Under the pieces are notes generated by a model that ran no database searches, had not been told where the DNA came from, and saw only the letters and a list, made by a program, of their open reading frames with translations. A stretch of 64,000 nucleotides of DNA from Aristolochia californica. Lineage: Eukaryota > Streptophyta > Magnoliopsida > Piperales > Aristolochiaceae. Positions 9,740 to 21,558 of this stretch are shown here, in pieces. The translations under genes and the position numbers were made by a program. The stretch lies in the NCBI GenBank assembly GCA_029961685.1, contig JARWKL010000007.1, forward strand, positions 24,933,013 to 24,997,012, in the 5' to 3' direction. Every line of letters starts with the position of its first letter. Position 1 is the first letter of the stretch.

Positions 9740-12156
9740 ATAGCCCGTTACGCATGACAAATCACTTTACAATCATCTATGATTGTTAGCTCAACTTTTT
9801 GAATATGGGCAAAATAATGGCTTGTTTGACTCAGGCAAATATCCCACCGCACGTTCACTTGAGAATTTAATGAGCGTTTGTTATTCTCTTTAAAAGCTTT
9901 GGATCCATAGGTCATTTGAATCTTTAACATGTTTCTGGCATGCATATCGATTTTTAAAACATGTGTAGAAAAAATCTCCTTCATGTAAAATTCCAAGATA
10001 TTAGTTTTGGACTAGGGGAATTTCCCAAACTTGGATAACAAAACTCTTGTGTTCATTTGTGGTGTGTGAATAAATTTTCTTCATTTACTTTTTTAATTGT
10101 TTTCAGCTTTTTCCTTACATCAACTATGAAATTTTCATTTTGCTGTGATCTATTTGCCTTTTTTTATTACGGGATGAAGGGAGAGCGAAAAACTCGAAGT
10201 TTTGATTTAAGAAAAATGTGTACATCAAAAACGGAAATGCACAATGCGCATATGTAGAGAGAGATAATTCGAAAGAGTGTCTGTAATTTTTAGGGATTGT
10301 AAGCACCTTTTCGTTTTTATATCTCAGGTTTTGCAATCGTCGGGAAAAATGGGTTGCGGAGGATTTTAACTGAGTGTTGAATTGCAATCCATAAGTCATT
10401 TCATACAAAAATATAGCCCGTTACGCATGATAAATCACATTACAATCCTCTATGATTAATTATGTCAGCTTTTTGCAAATGGGCAAAATAATGGCATGTT
10501 TGACTCGGGTAAATATCCCACCGCAAATTCACTTGAGAATTTAATGGGCGTTTGTTATTATCTTTAAAAGCTTTGCATCCATAGCTCATTTGCATCTTTA
10601 ACAGGTTTCAAACATGCATATCCATTTTTAAAACATGTGTGGATTGAATCTCTTTCTTGCGAAATTCCAAGCAATTAGGGTTAATCTAGTGCAATTTCCC
10701 AAAATTGGATAAAAAAACTTTTGGGCTCATTTGTTTTGGGTGAATAAATTTTCTTTATTTATATTTTTTATTGTTTTAAATTTTTTCCATACATCAACTA
10801 TAAAATTTTCATTTTGTTGTAAGTTTTTTTGCCTTGGTTGTTTTCGGGATGAAGGGAGAGCGAAAAGTCAAAGTTTTTATTTAACAAAAAAGTGTACATC
10901 TAAAATGGAAAAGCACAATGCACAATTGTAGGGAGAGATAATTCCAAAGAGTGTCATTAATTTTTAGGGATTGTAAGCTTTTTTTAGTTTTTATATCTCA
11001 GGATTTGCAATCGTCGAGAAAAATTGGTGGCAGAGGATTTTTAACTGAGTGTTGAATTGCAATCTATAAGTAATTTCATACAAAAATATAGCCCGTTACG
11101 CATGATAAATAACTTTACAATCATCAATGATTAATTATGTCAGCTTTTGCAAATGGGCAAAATAATGGCATGTTTGAGTCGGGTAAATATCCCACCGCAA
11201 GTTCACTTGAGAATTTAATGAGCGTTTGTTATTCTCTTTAAAAGCTTTGTATCCATAGCTCATTTGCATCTTTAACATGTTTCAAACATGCATATCCATT
11301 TTTAAAACATGTGTGGAAGAAATCTCTTTCTTGCAAAATTCCAAGCTATTAGGGTTAAACTAGTGGAATTTCCAAAAATTGGATAACAAAACTTTTGTGT
11401 TCATTTGTGTAGGGTGAATAAATTTTATTTATTTATATTTGTTATTGTTTAAATTTTTTTCTATACATCAACTATAAAAAATATAGCCCGTTACGCATGA
11501 TAAATCACTTTACAATCGTCTATGATTGTTAGATCAAATTTTTGAAAATGGCAAAATAATGACTTGTTAGACTCGGGTAAATATCCAACCACACGTTCAC
11601 TTGAGAATTTAATGAGCGTTCGTTATTCTCTTTAAAAGCTATCGATCCATAGGTCATTTGAATCTTTAACATGTTTCAAGCATGCATATCCATTTTTAAA
11701 ACATGTGTAGAAAAAATCTCCTTCATGTAAAATTCCAAGCTTAAGAGGGTTGGACTAATGGAATTTCCCAAACTTGGATAACAAAACTTTTGTGTTGATT
11801 TGTGGTGTGTGAATAGATATTTTTTATTTACATTAGTTATCATTTTAAATATTTTCCACACATCAACTGTAAAATTTTTATTTTTTTGTGATCTTTTTTG
11901 CCTTTTTTGTTTACGGGATGAAGGGGGAGCGAAAACTCAAAGTTCTGATTTAATAAAAAAGTGTACATCTAAAATGGAAATGCACAATGCACAAATGTAG
12001 AGAGAGATATTTCCAAAGAGTGTTTGTATGTTTTAGGGATCGTATGCACCCTTTCATTTTTATATCTAAGGTTTTGCAATCGTCGGGAAACGGGGGAGGC
12101 GGGCGATTTTTAACTGAGTGTTGACTTCAAATCCATAAGTCATTTCTTACAAAAAA
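9740..12156 (+). repeat. HOR block 1, copy 3 (A-B-B'delta-C, 2,417 bp)
   Basis: Monomers are A 9740-10412, B 10413-11087, truncated B' 11088-11482 and C 11483-12156. The 5' half of A differs from copies 1-2 (normal GAATATGGGC, GACTCAGGC), while its 3' half keeps their one-base shortening GGAGGATTTTAACTG, so the copies are themselves patchworks. The deletion junction is in the A-run at about 11476-11481. Confidence 0.92.
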
Positions 12157-14852
12157 ATAGCCCGTTACGCATGACAAATCACTTTACAATCATCTATGAT
12201 TGTTAGCTCAACTTTTTGAATATGGGCAAAATAATGGCTTGTTTGACTCAGGCAAATATCCCACCGCACGTTCACTTGAGAATTTAATGAGCGTTTGTTA
12301 TTCTCTTTAAAAGCTTTGGATCCATAGGTCATTTGAATCTTTAACATGTTTCTGGCATGCATATCGATTTTTAAAACATGTGTAGAAAAAATCTCCTTCA
12401 TGTAAAATTCCAAGATATTAGTTTTGGACTAGGGGAATTTCCCAAACTTGGATAACAAAACTCTTGTGTTCATTTGTGGTGTGTGAATAAATTTTCTTCA
12501 TTTACTTTTTTAATTGTTTTCAGCTTTTTCCTTACATCAACTATGAAATTTTCATTTTGCTGTGATCTATTTGCCTTTTTTTATTACGGGATGAAGGGAG
12601 AGCGAAAAACTCGAAGTTTTGATTTAAGAAAAATGTGTACATCAAAAACGGAAATGCACAATGCGCATATGTAGAGAGAGATAATTCGAAAGAGTGTCTG
12701 TAATTTTTAGGGATTGTAAGCACCTTTTCGTTTTTATATCTCAGGTTTTGCAATCGTCGGGAAAAATGGGTTGCGGAGGATTTTAACTGAGTGTTGAATT
12801 GCAATCCATAAGTCATTTCATACAAAAATATAGCCCGTTACGCATGATAAATCACATTACAATCCTCTATGATTAATTATGTCAGCTTTTTGCAAATGGG
12901 CAAAATAATGGCATGTTTGACTCGGGTAAATATCCCACCGCAAATTCACTTGAGAATTTAATGGGCGTTTGTTATTATCTTTAAAAGCTTTGCATCCATA
13001 GCTCATTTGCATCTTTAACAGGTTTCAAACATGCATATCCATTTTTAAAACATGTGTGGATTGAATCTCTTTCTTGCGAAATTCCAAGCAATTAGGGTTA
13101 ATCTAGTGCAATTTCCCAAAATTGGATAAAAAAACTTTTGGGCTCATTTGTTTTGGGTGAATAAATTTTCTTTATTTATATTTTTTATTGTTTTAAATTT
13201 TTTCCATACATCAACTATAAAATTTTCATTTTGTTGTAAGTTTTTTTGCCTTGGTTGTTTTCGGGATGAAGGGAGAGCGAAAAGTCAAAGTTTTTATTTA
13301 ACAAAAAAGTGTACATCTAAAATGGAAAAGCACAATGCACAATTGTAGGGAGAGATAATTCCAAAGAGTGTCATTAATTTTTAGGGATTGTAAGCTTTTT
13401 TTAGTTTTTATATCTCAGGATTTGCAATCGTCGAGAAAAATTGGTGGCAGAGGATTTTTAACTGAGTGTTGAATTGCAATCTATAAGTAATTTCATACAA
13501 AAATATAGCCCGTTACGCATGATAAATAACTTTACAATCATCAATGATTAATTATGTCAGCTTTTACAAATGGGCAAAATAATGGCATGTTTGAGTCGGG
13601 TAAATATCCCACCGCAAGTTCACTTGAGAATTTAATGAGCGTTTGTTATTCTCTTTAAAAGCTTTGCATCCATAGCTCATTTGCATCTTTAACATGTTTC
13701 AAACATGCATATCCATTTTTAAAACATGTGTGGAAGAAATCTCTTTCTTGCAAAATTCCAAGCTATTAGGGTTAAACTAGTGGAATTTCCAAAAATTGGA
13801 TAACAAAACTTTTGTGTTCATTTGTGTAGGGTGAATAAATTTTATTTATTTATATTTGTTATTGTTTAAATTTTTTTCTATACATCAACTATAAAATTTT
13901 CATTTTGTTGTAAGCTTTTTGCCTTGTTTGTATTCGGGAAGAAGGGAGAGCGAAATGTCAAAGATTTGATTTAAGAAAAAAGTGTACATTTAAAATGGAA
14001 AAGTACAATCCATAATTGTGGGGAGAGATAATTCCAAAGAGTGTCTATAATTTTTAGGGATTGTATGCTCTTTTTAGATTTTATATCTCAGGATTTGCAA
14101 TCGTCGTGAAAAATTGGAGGCTGAGGATTTTTAACTGAATGTTGAATTGCAATCCATAAGTTATTTCATACAAAAATATAGCCCGTTACACATGATAAAT
14201 CACTTTACAATCGTCTATGATTGTTAGATCAAATTTTTGAAAATGGGCAAAATAATGATTTGTTAGACTCGGGTAAATATCCAACCACACGTTCACTTGA
14301 GAATTTAATGAGCGTTCGTTATTCTCTTTAAAAGCTATGGATCCATAGGTCATTTGAATCTTTAACATGTTTTAAGCATGCATATCCATTTTTAAAACAT
14401 GTGTAGAAAAAATCTCCTTCATGTAAAATTCCAAGCTTAAGAGGGTTGGACTAATGGAATTTCCCAAACTTGGATAACAAAACTTTTGTGTTCATTTGTG
14501 GTGTGTGAATAGATATTTTTTATTTACATTAGTTATTATTTTAAATATTTTCCACACATCAACTATAAATTTTTTATTTTGTTGTGATCTTTTTTGCCTT
14601 TTTTGTTTACGGGATGAAGGGGGAACGAAAACTCAAAGTTCTGATTTAAGAAAAAAGTGTACATCTAAAATGGAAATGCACAATGCACAAATGTAGAGAG
14701 AGATATTTCCAAAGAGTGTCTGTATGTTTTAGGGATCGTATGCACCCTTTCGTTTTTATATCTAAGGTTTTACAATCGTCGGGAAACGGGGGAGGCAAGC
14801 GATTTTTAACAGAGTGTTGACTTCAAATCCATAAGTCATTTCTTACAAAAAA
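12157..14852 (+). repeat. HOR block 1, copy 4 with intact B' (A-B-B'-C, 2,696 bp)
   Basis: Monomers are A 12157-12829, B 12830-13504, full-length B' 13505-14177 and C 14178-14852. A and B are nearly the same as copy 3. B' carries the same diagnostic 5' half as the truncated copies (CTTTACAATCATCAATGATT, GAGTCGGG, GTGTAGGGTGAAT) and then continues through the 278 bp that they lack. It is the best candidate for the undeleted relative of the amplified unit. Confidence 0.93.
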
Positions 14853-16848
14853 ATAGCCCGTTACTCATGACAAATCACTTTACAAATCATCTATGACTGT
14901 TAGGTCAACTTTTTGAATATGGGCAAAATAATGACTTGTTTGACTCGGGCAAATATCCCACCGCACGTTCACTTGAGAATTTAATGAGCGTTTGTTATTC
15001 TCTTTAAAAGCTTTGGATCCATAGGTCATTTGAATCTTTAACATGTTTCTGGCATGCATATCCATTTTTAAAACATGTGTAGAAAAAATCTCCTTCATGT
15101 AAAATTCCAAGATGTTAGTTTTGGACTAGTGGAATTTCCCAAACTTGGATAACAAAACTCTTGTGTTCATTTGTGGTGTGTGAATAAATTTTCTTCATTT
15201 AATTTTTTTATTGTTTTAAACTTTTTCCTTACATCAACTTTGAAATTTTCATTTTGCTGTGATCTATTTGCCTTTTTTTATTACGGGATGAATCGAGAGC
15301 GAAAAACTCGAAGTTTTGATTTAAGAAAAATGTGTACATCTAAATCGGAAATGCACAATGCGCATATGTAGAGAGAGATAATTTGAAAGAGTGTCTATAA
15401 TATTTAGGGATTGTAAGCACCTTTTCGTTTTTATATCTCAGGTTTTGCAATCGTCGGGAAAAATGGGTTGCGGAGGATTTTTAACTGAGTGTTAAATTGC
15501 AATCCATAAGTCATTTCATACAAAAATATAGCCCGTTACGCATGATAAATCGCATTAAAATCATCTATGAATAATTATGTCAGCTTTTTGCAAATGGGCA
15601 AAATAATGGCATGTTTGACTCGGGTAAATATCCCACCCCAAGTTCACTTGAGAATTGAATGAGCGTTTGTTATTCTCTTTAAAAGCTTTGCATCCATAGC
15701 TCATTTACATCTTTAACATGTTTCAAACATGCATATTCATTTTTAAAACATGTGTGGATGAAATCACTTTCTTGCAAAATTCCAAGATATTAGGGTTAAA
15801 CTAGTGGAATTTCCAAAAATTGGATAACAAAACTTTTGTGTTCATTTATGTTGGGTGAATAATTTTTTTATTTATATTTCTTATTTTTTAAAATTTTTTC
15901 CATACATCAACAATAAAATTTTCATTTTGTTGTAACTTTTTGCCTTGCTTGTTTTCGGGATGAAAGGAGAGCGAAAAGTCAATGTTTTGATTTAAGAAAA
16001 AAGTGTACATCTAAAATGGAAAAGCACAATGCCCAATTGTAGGGAGGGATCATTCCAAAGAGTGTCTATAATTTTTAGGGATTGTAACCTCTTTTTAGTT
16101 TTTATATCTTAGGTTTCGCAATTGTCGGGAAAAATTGGTGGCAGAGGATTTTTAACTGAGTGTTGAATTGCAATCCATAAGTCATTTCATACAAAAATAT
16201 AGCGCGTTACGCATGATAAATCACTTTACAATCATCTATGATTGTTAGATCAAATTATTTAAAATGGGCAAAATATTGTCTTGTTAGACTCGGTTAAATA
16301 TCCCACCGCACGTTCACTTGAGAATTTAATGAGCGTTTGTTATTCTCTTTAAAAGCTTTGGATCCATAGGTCATTTGAATCTTTAACATGTTTCAAGCAT
16401 GCATATCCATTTTTAAAACATGTGTAGAAAAAATCTCCTTCTTGTAAAATTCCAAGCTTAATAGGGTTGGACTAATGGAATTTCGCAAACTTGGATAACA
16501 AAACTTTTGTGTTGATTTGTTGTGTGTGAATAGATATTTTTTATTTACATTAGTTACTATTTTAAATATTTTCCACACATCAACTATAAAAGTTTTATTT
16601 TGTTGTGATCTTTTCTGCCTTTTTTGTTTACGGATGAAGGGGGAGCGAAAAAGTGTACATCTAAAATGGAAATACACAATGCACAAATGTAGAGAGAGAT
16701 ATTTCCAAAGAGTGTCTATATGTTTTAGGGATCGTATGCACTTTTTCGTTTTTATATCTTAGGTTTTGCAATCGTCGGGAAACGGGTGAGGCGGGCGATT
16801 TTTAACTGAGTGTTGACTTCAAATTCATAAGTCATTTCTTATAAAAAT
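14853..16848 (+). repeat. HOR unit A-B-C (1,996 bp)
   Basis: Monomers are A 14853-15527, B 15528-16198 and C 16199-16848. C is 650 bp because about 24 bp are missing near 16650: GAGCGAAAA runs directly into AGTGTACATC, skipping CTCAAAGTTCTGATTTAAG and flanking bases. The deleted piece is bounded by A-runs, consistent with slippage. Confidence 0.92.
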
Positions 16849-19535
16849 ATAGCCCGTTACGCATGACAAATCACTTTATAATCATCTATGATTGTTAGCT
16901 CAACTTTTTGAATATGGGCAAAATAATGGTTTGTTTGACTCGGGCAAATATCCCACCGCAAGTTCACTTGAGAATTTAACGAGCGTTTGTTATTCTCTTT
17001 AAAAGCTTTGGATCCATAGGTCATTTGAATCTTTAACATGTTTTTGGCATGCATATCCATTTTTAAAACATGTGTAGAAAAAATCTCCTTCATGTAAAAT
17101 TCCAAGATATTAGTTTTGGACTAGTGGAATTTCCCAAACTTGGATAAAAAAACTTTTGTGTTCATTTGTGGTGTGTGAATAAATTTTATTCTTTTAATTT
17201 TTTTTTGTTATAAACTTTTTCCGTACATCAAATACGAAATTTCATTTTGCTGTGATCTATTTGCCTTTTTTGTTTACGAGATGAAAGGAGAGCGAAAAAC
17301 TCGAAGTTTTGATTTAAGAAAAATGTGTACATCTAAAACGGAAATGCACAATGCACATAAGTAGGGAGAGATAATTCCAAAGAGTGTCTGTAATTTTTAG
17401 GGATTGTAAGCGCTTTGTCGTTTTTATATCTCAGGTTTTCCAATCGTCGAAAAAAAGGGTTGCGGAGGATTTTTAACTGAGTGTTGTATTGCAATCCATA
17501 AGTCATTTCATACAAAAATATAGCCCGTTACGCATGAGAAATCACATTACAATCATCTATGACTATTATGTAAGCTTTTTGCATATGGGCAAAATAATGG
17601 CATGTTTGACTCGGGTAAATATCCCACCGCAAGTTCACTTAAGAATTGAATGAGCGTTTGTTATTCTCTTTAAAAGCTTTGCATCCATAGCTCATTTGCA
17701 TCTTTAACATGTTTCAAACATGCATATCCATTTTTAAAACATGTGTGGATGAAATCTCTTTCTTGCGAAATTCCAAGCTATTAGGGTTAAACTAGTGGAA
17801 TTTCCCAAAATTGGTAACAAAACTTTTATGTTCATTTGTGTTGGGTGAATAATTTTATTTATTTATATTTGTTATTGTTTTAAATTTTTTCCATACATCA
17901 ACTATAAAATTTTCATTTTGTTGTAAGCTTTTTGCCTTGTTTGTTTTCGGGATGATGGGAGAGCGAAAAGTCAAAGTTTTGATTTAAGAAAAAAGTGTAC
18001 ATCTAAAACGGAAAAGCACAATGCCCAATTGTAGGGAGAGATCATTCCAAAGAGTTTCTGTAATTGTTAGGGATTGTAAGCTCTTTTTTGTTTTTATATC
18101 TCAGGTTTTGCAATCGTCGGGAAAAATTGGTGGCAGAGAATTTTTAACTGAGTGTTGAATTGCAATCCATAAGTCATTTCATACAAAAATATTGCCCGTT
18201 ACGCATGATAAATAACTTTACAATCATCTATGACTGTTAGATCAAATTTTTTAAAATGGGCAAAATAATGACTTGTTAGACTCGGGTAAATATCCCACCG
18301 CAAGTTCACTTGAGAATTTAATGAGCGTTTGTTATTCTCTTTAAAAGCTTTGCATCCATAGCTCATTTGCATCGTTAACATGTTTCAAACATGCATATCC
18401 ATTTTTAAAACATGTGTGGATGAAATGTCTTTCTTGCAAAATTTCAAGGTATTAGGGTTAAACTAGTGGAATTTCCCAAAATTGGATAACAAAACTTTTG
18501 TGTTCTTTTGTGTTGGGTGAATAAATTTTTTTTATTTATATTTGTTATTGTTTTAAATTTTTTCCATACATCAGCGATAAAATTTTCATTTTGTTGTAAG
18601 CTTTTTGCCTTGTTTGTTTTTGGGATGAAGGGAGAGCGAAAAGACAGTTTTGATTTAAGAAAAAAGTGTTCATCTAAAATTGAAAAGCACAATGCAAAAT
18701 TGTAGGGAGAGATAATTCCAAAGAGTGTCTGTAATTTTTAGGGATTGTAAGCTCTTTTTAGTTTTAATATCTCAGGTTTTGCAATCATCGGGAAAAATTG
18801 GTGGCATAGGATTTTTAACTGAGTGTTGAATTGCAATCCATAAGTCATTTCATACAAAAATATAGCCCGTTGCGCATGATAAATCACTTTACAATCATCT
18901 ATGATTGTTAGATAAATTTTTTGAAAATGGGCAAAATAATGACTTGTTAGACTCGGGTAAATATCGCCCCGCACATTCACTTGAGAATTTAATGAGCGTT
19001 TGTTATTCTCTTAAAAACTTTGGATCCATAGGTCATTTGAATCTTTAACATGTTTCATGCATGCATATCCATTTTTAAAACATGTGTAGAAAAAATCTCC
19101 TTCATGTAAAATTCCAAGCTTAATTGGGTTGGACTAATGGAATTTACCAAAGTTGGATAGAAAAACTTTTGTGTTCATTTCTGGTGTGTGAACAGATATT
19201 TTTTATTTACATTAGTTATTAATTTAAATATTAGCCACACATCAACTATAAAATTTTTATTTTGTTCTGATCTTTTTTGCCTTTTTTGTTTACGGGATGA
19301 AGGGGGAGCGAAAATGCAAAGTTCTGATATAAGAAAAAAGTGTACATCTAAAATGGAAATGCACAATGCACAGATGTAGAGAGAGATATTTCCAAAGAGT
19401 GTCCGTATGTTTTAGGGATCGTATGCACTCTTTCATTTTTATATCTAAGGTTTTGCAATCGTCGGGAAACGGGGGAGGCAGGCGATTTTTAATTGAGTGT
19501 TGACTTCAAATCCATAAGTCATTTCTTACAAAAAT
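16849..19535 (+). repeat. HOR unit A-B-(C/B)-C (2,687 bp)
   Basis: Monomers are A 16849-17519, B 17520-18190, a C/B chimera 18191-18861 and C 18862-19535. The chimera has C markers GATCAAATTTTTT and GACTTGTTAGACTCGGG up to about 18290. From CCGCAAGTTCACTTG at about 18300 it has B markers to its end. It adds one monomer to the trimer, as expected from an out-of-register B x C exchange. Confidence 0.91.
18191..18861 (+). repeat. C/B chimeric monomer
   Basis: It begins ATTGCCCG... with C markers through GACTTGTTAGACTCGGG (about 18272-18288) and has the B marker CCGCAAGTTCACTTG from about 18298. It then shows all B markers, including TTTGCATCCATAGC and ATTAGGGTTAAACTAG. The switch lies in the conserved GTAAATATCCCACCGCA block. 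Confidence 0.9.
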
Positions 19536-20208
19536 ATAGCCCGTTACGCATGACAAATCACTTTACAATCATCTATGATTGCTAGCTCAACCTTTTGAAT
19601 ATGGGCAAAATAAGGGCTTGTTTGACTCGGGAAAATATCCCACCTCACGTTCACTTGAGAATTTAATGAGCGTTTGCTATTCTCTTTAAAAGCTTTGGAT
19701 CCATAGGTCATTTGAATATTTAACATGTTTCTGGCATGCATATCCATTATTAAAACATGTGTAGAAAAAATCTCCTTCATGTAAAATTCCAAGATATTAG
19801 TTTTGGACTAGTGGAATTTCCCAAATATGGATAACAACTTTTGTGTTCATTTTGTGGTGTGTGAATAAATTTTTTTCTTTTACTTTTTTTATTGTTTTAA
19901 ACTTTTTCCGTACATCAACTATGAAATTTTCATTTTGTTGTGAACTATTTGCCTTTTTTGTTTACGGGATGTAGGGAGAGTGAAAAACTCGAAGTTTTGA
20001 TTTAAGAAAAATGTGTACATCTAAAACGGAAATGCACAATGCACATATGTAGAGAGAGATAATTCCAAAGAGTGTCTGTAATTTTTAGGGATTGTAAGCA
20101 CCTTTTAATTTTTATATCTCAGGTTTTGCAATCGTCGGGAAAAATGGGTTGCGGAGGATTTTTAACTAAGTGTTGAATTACAATCCATAAGTCATTTCAT
20201 ACAAAAAT
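19536..20208 (+). repeat. Reference example of monomer type A (673 bp)
   Basis: Type A is recognised by GCTCAACYTTTTGAATATG near position 55, ACATGTTTCTGGCATGC near 195, GATATTAGTTTTGGACTAG near 255, ATGAAATTTTCATTTTG near 385, GTAAGCACCTTTT near 555, and AAAAATGGGTTGCGGAGG near 600. It has a BamHI site (GGATCC) near position 160. About 24 A-type units occur in the window, each followed by B in the ground-state order. The example is ordinary in length and carries a few private substitutions. Confidence 0.93.
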
Positions 20209-21558
20209 ATAGCCAGTTACGCATGATAAATCACATTACAATCATCTATGATTAATTATGTCAGTTTTTTGCAAATGGGCAAAATAATGGCATGTTTAAC
20301 TCAGGTAAATATCCCACCGCAAGTTCATTTGAGAATTTAATGAGCGTTTGTTATTCTCTTTAAAAGCTTTGCATCCATAGCTCATTTGCATCTTTAACAT
20401 GTTTCAAACATGTATATCCATTTTTAAAACATGTGTGGATGAAATGTCTTTCTTGCTAAATTTCAAGCTATTAGGGTTAAACTAGTGAAATTTCCCAAAA
20501 TTGGATAACAAAACTTTTGTGTTCATTTGTGTTGGGTGAATAAATTTTCTTTATTTATATTTGTTATTGTTTTAAATTTTTTCCATACATCAACTATAAA
20601 AATTTCGTTTTGTTGTAAGCTTTTTGCCTTGTTTGTTTTCGGGATGAACGATGAGCAAAAAGTCAAAGTTTTGATTTAAGAAAAAAGTGTACATCTAAAA
20701 TGGAAAAGCACAATGCACAATTGTAGAGAGAGTTAATTCCAAAGAGTGTCTGTAATTTTTAGGGATTGTAAACTCTTTTTAGTTTTTATATCTCAGGTTT
20801 TGCAATCGTCGGGAAAAATTGGTGGCAGAGAATTTTTAACTGAGTGTTGAATTGCAATCCATAAGTCATTTCATACAAAAATATAGCCCATTACGCATGA
20901 TAAATCTCTTTACAATCATCTATGATTGTTAGATCAAACTTTTTAAAATGGGCAAAATAATGACTTGTTAGACTCGAGTAAATATCCCACCGCACGTTCA
21001 CTTGAGAATTTAATGAGCGTTTGTTATTCTCTTTAAAAGCTTTGGATCCATAGGTCATTTGAATCTTTGACATGTTTCAAGTATGCATATCCATTTTTGA
21101 AACATGTGTAGAAAAAATCTCCTTCATGTAAAATTCCAAGCTTAATCGGGTTGGACTAATGGAATTTCCTAAACTTGGATAACAAAACTTTTGCATTCAT
21201 TTGTGGTGTGTGAATAGATATTTTTTATTTACATTAGTTATTATGTTAAATATTTTCCCCACATCAACTATAAAATATTTTATTTTGTTGTGATTATTTT
21301 TGCCTTTTTTGTTTAGGGGATGAAGGGAGGAGCGAAAAGTCAAAGTTCTGATTTAAGAAAAAAGTGTATATCTAAAATGGAAATGCACAATGCACAAATG
21401 TGGAGAGAGATATTTCCAAAGAGTGCCTGTATGTTTTAGGGATCGTATGCACTCTTTCGTTTTTATATCTAAGGTTTTGCAATCGTCGAGAAAGGGGGAG
21501 GCAGTCGATTTTTAACTGAGTGTTGACTTCAAATCCATTAGTCATTTCTTACCAAACT
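19536..21558 (+). repeat. HOR unit A-B-C (2,023 bp)
   Basis: Monomers are A 19536-20208, B 20209-20882 and C 20883-21558, all of normal length. This is an undisturbed trimer with private substitutions (for example GGGATGAACGATGAGC near 20641 in B), more diverged from its neighbours than units inside the HOR blocks. Confidence 0.92.

Larger units (their letters stand above)
4400..13900 (+). repeat. HOR block 1: ~2.42-kb unit A-B-B'delta-C, about four copies
   Basis: Anchors repeat with a period of 2,417-2,419 bp: A at 4902, 7321, 9740, 12157; B at 5577, 7996, 10413, 12830; B' at 6252, 8671, 11088, 13505. In the first three copies B' is only 395 bp because 278 bp are missing; the fourth B' is full length (673 bp). 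By eye, copies one and two form one near-identical pair and copies three and four another. The outer limits are approximate because they fall inside C (about 4.4 kb) and inside B' (about 13.9 kb). Confidence 0.92.

Noticed and set aside
9748..9996. A recurrent - strand frame of 78-82 codons covering the first third of A monomers
   Set aside because: The same frame in C is stopped by TGA in the GCTTGA of the sequence opposite TCAAGC, and B differs again. Extended versions (for example 21567-21875) only read further into the same monomer. No promoter, codon bias or domain supports it.
10124..10408. A 94-codon - strand frame repeated in the four block 1 A monomers
   Set aside because: It is lengthened only by a one-base shortening of the T-run (GGAGGATTTTAACTG) shared by these copies through amplification. 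Other A units lack it.
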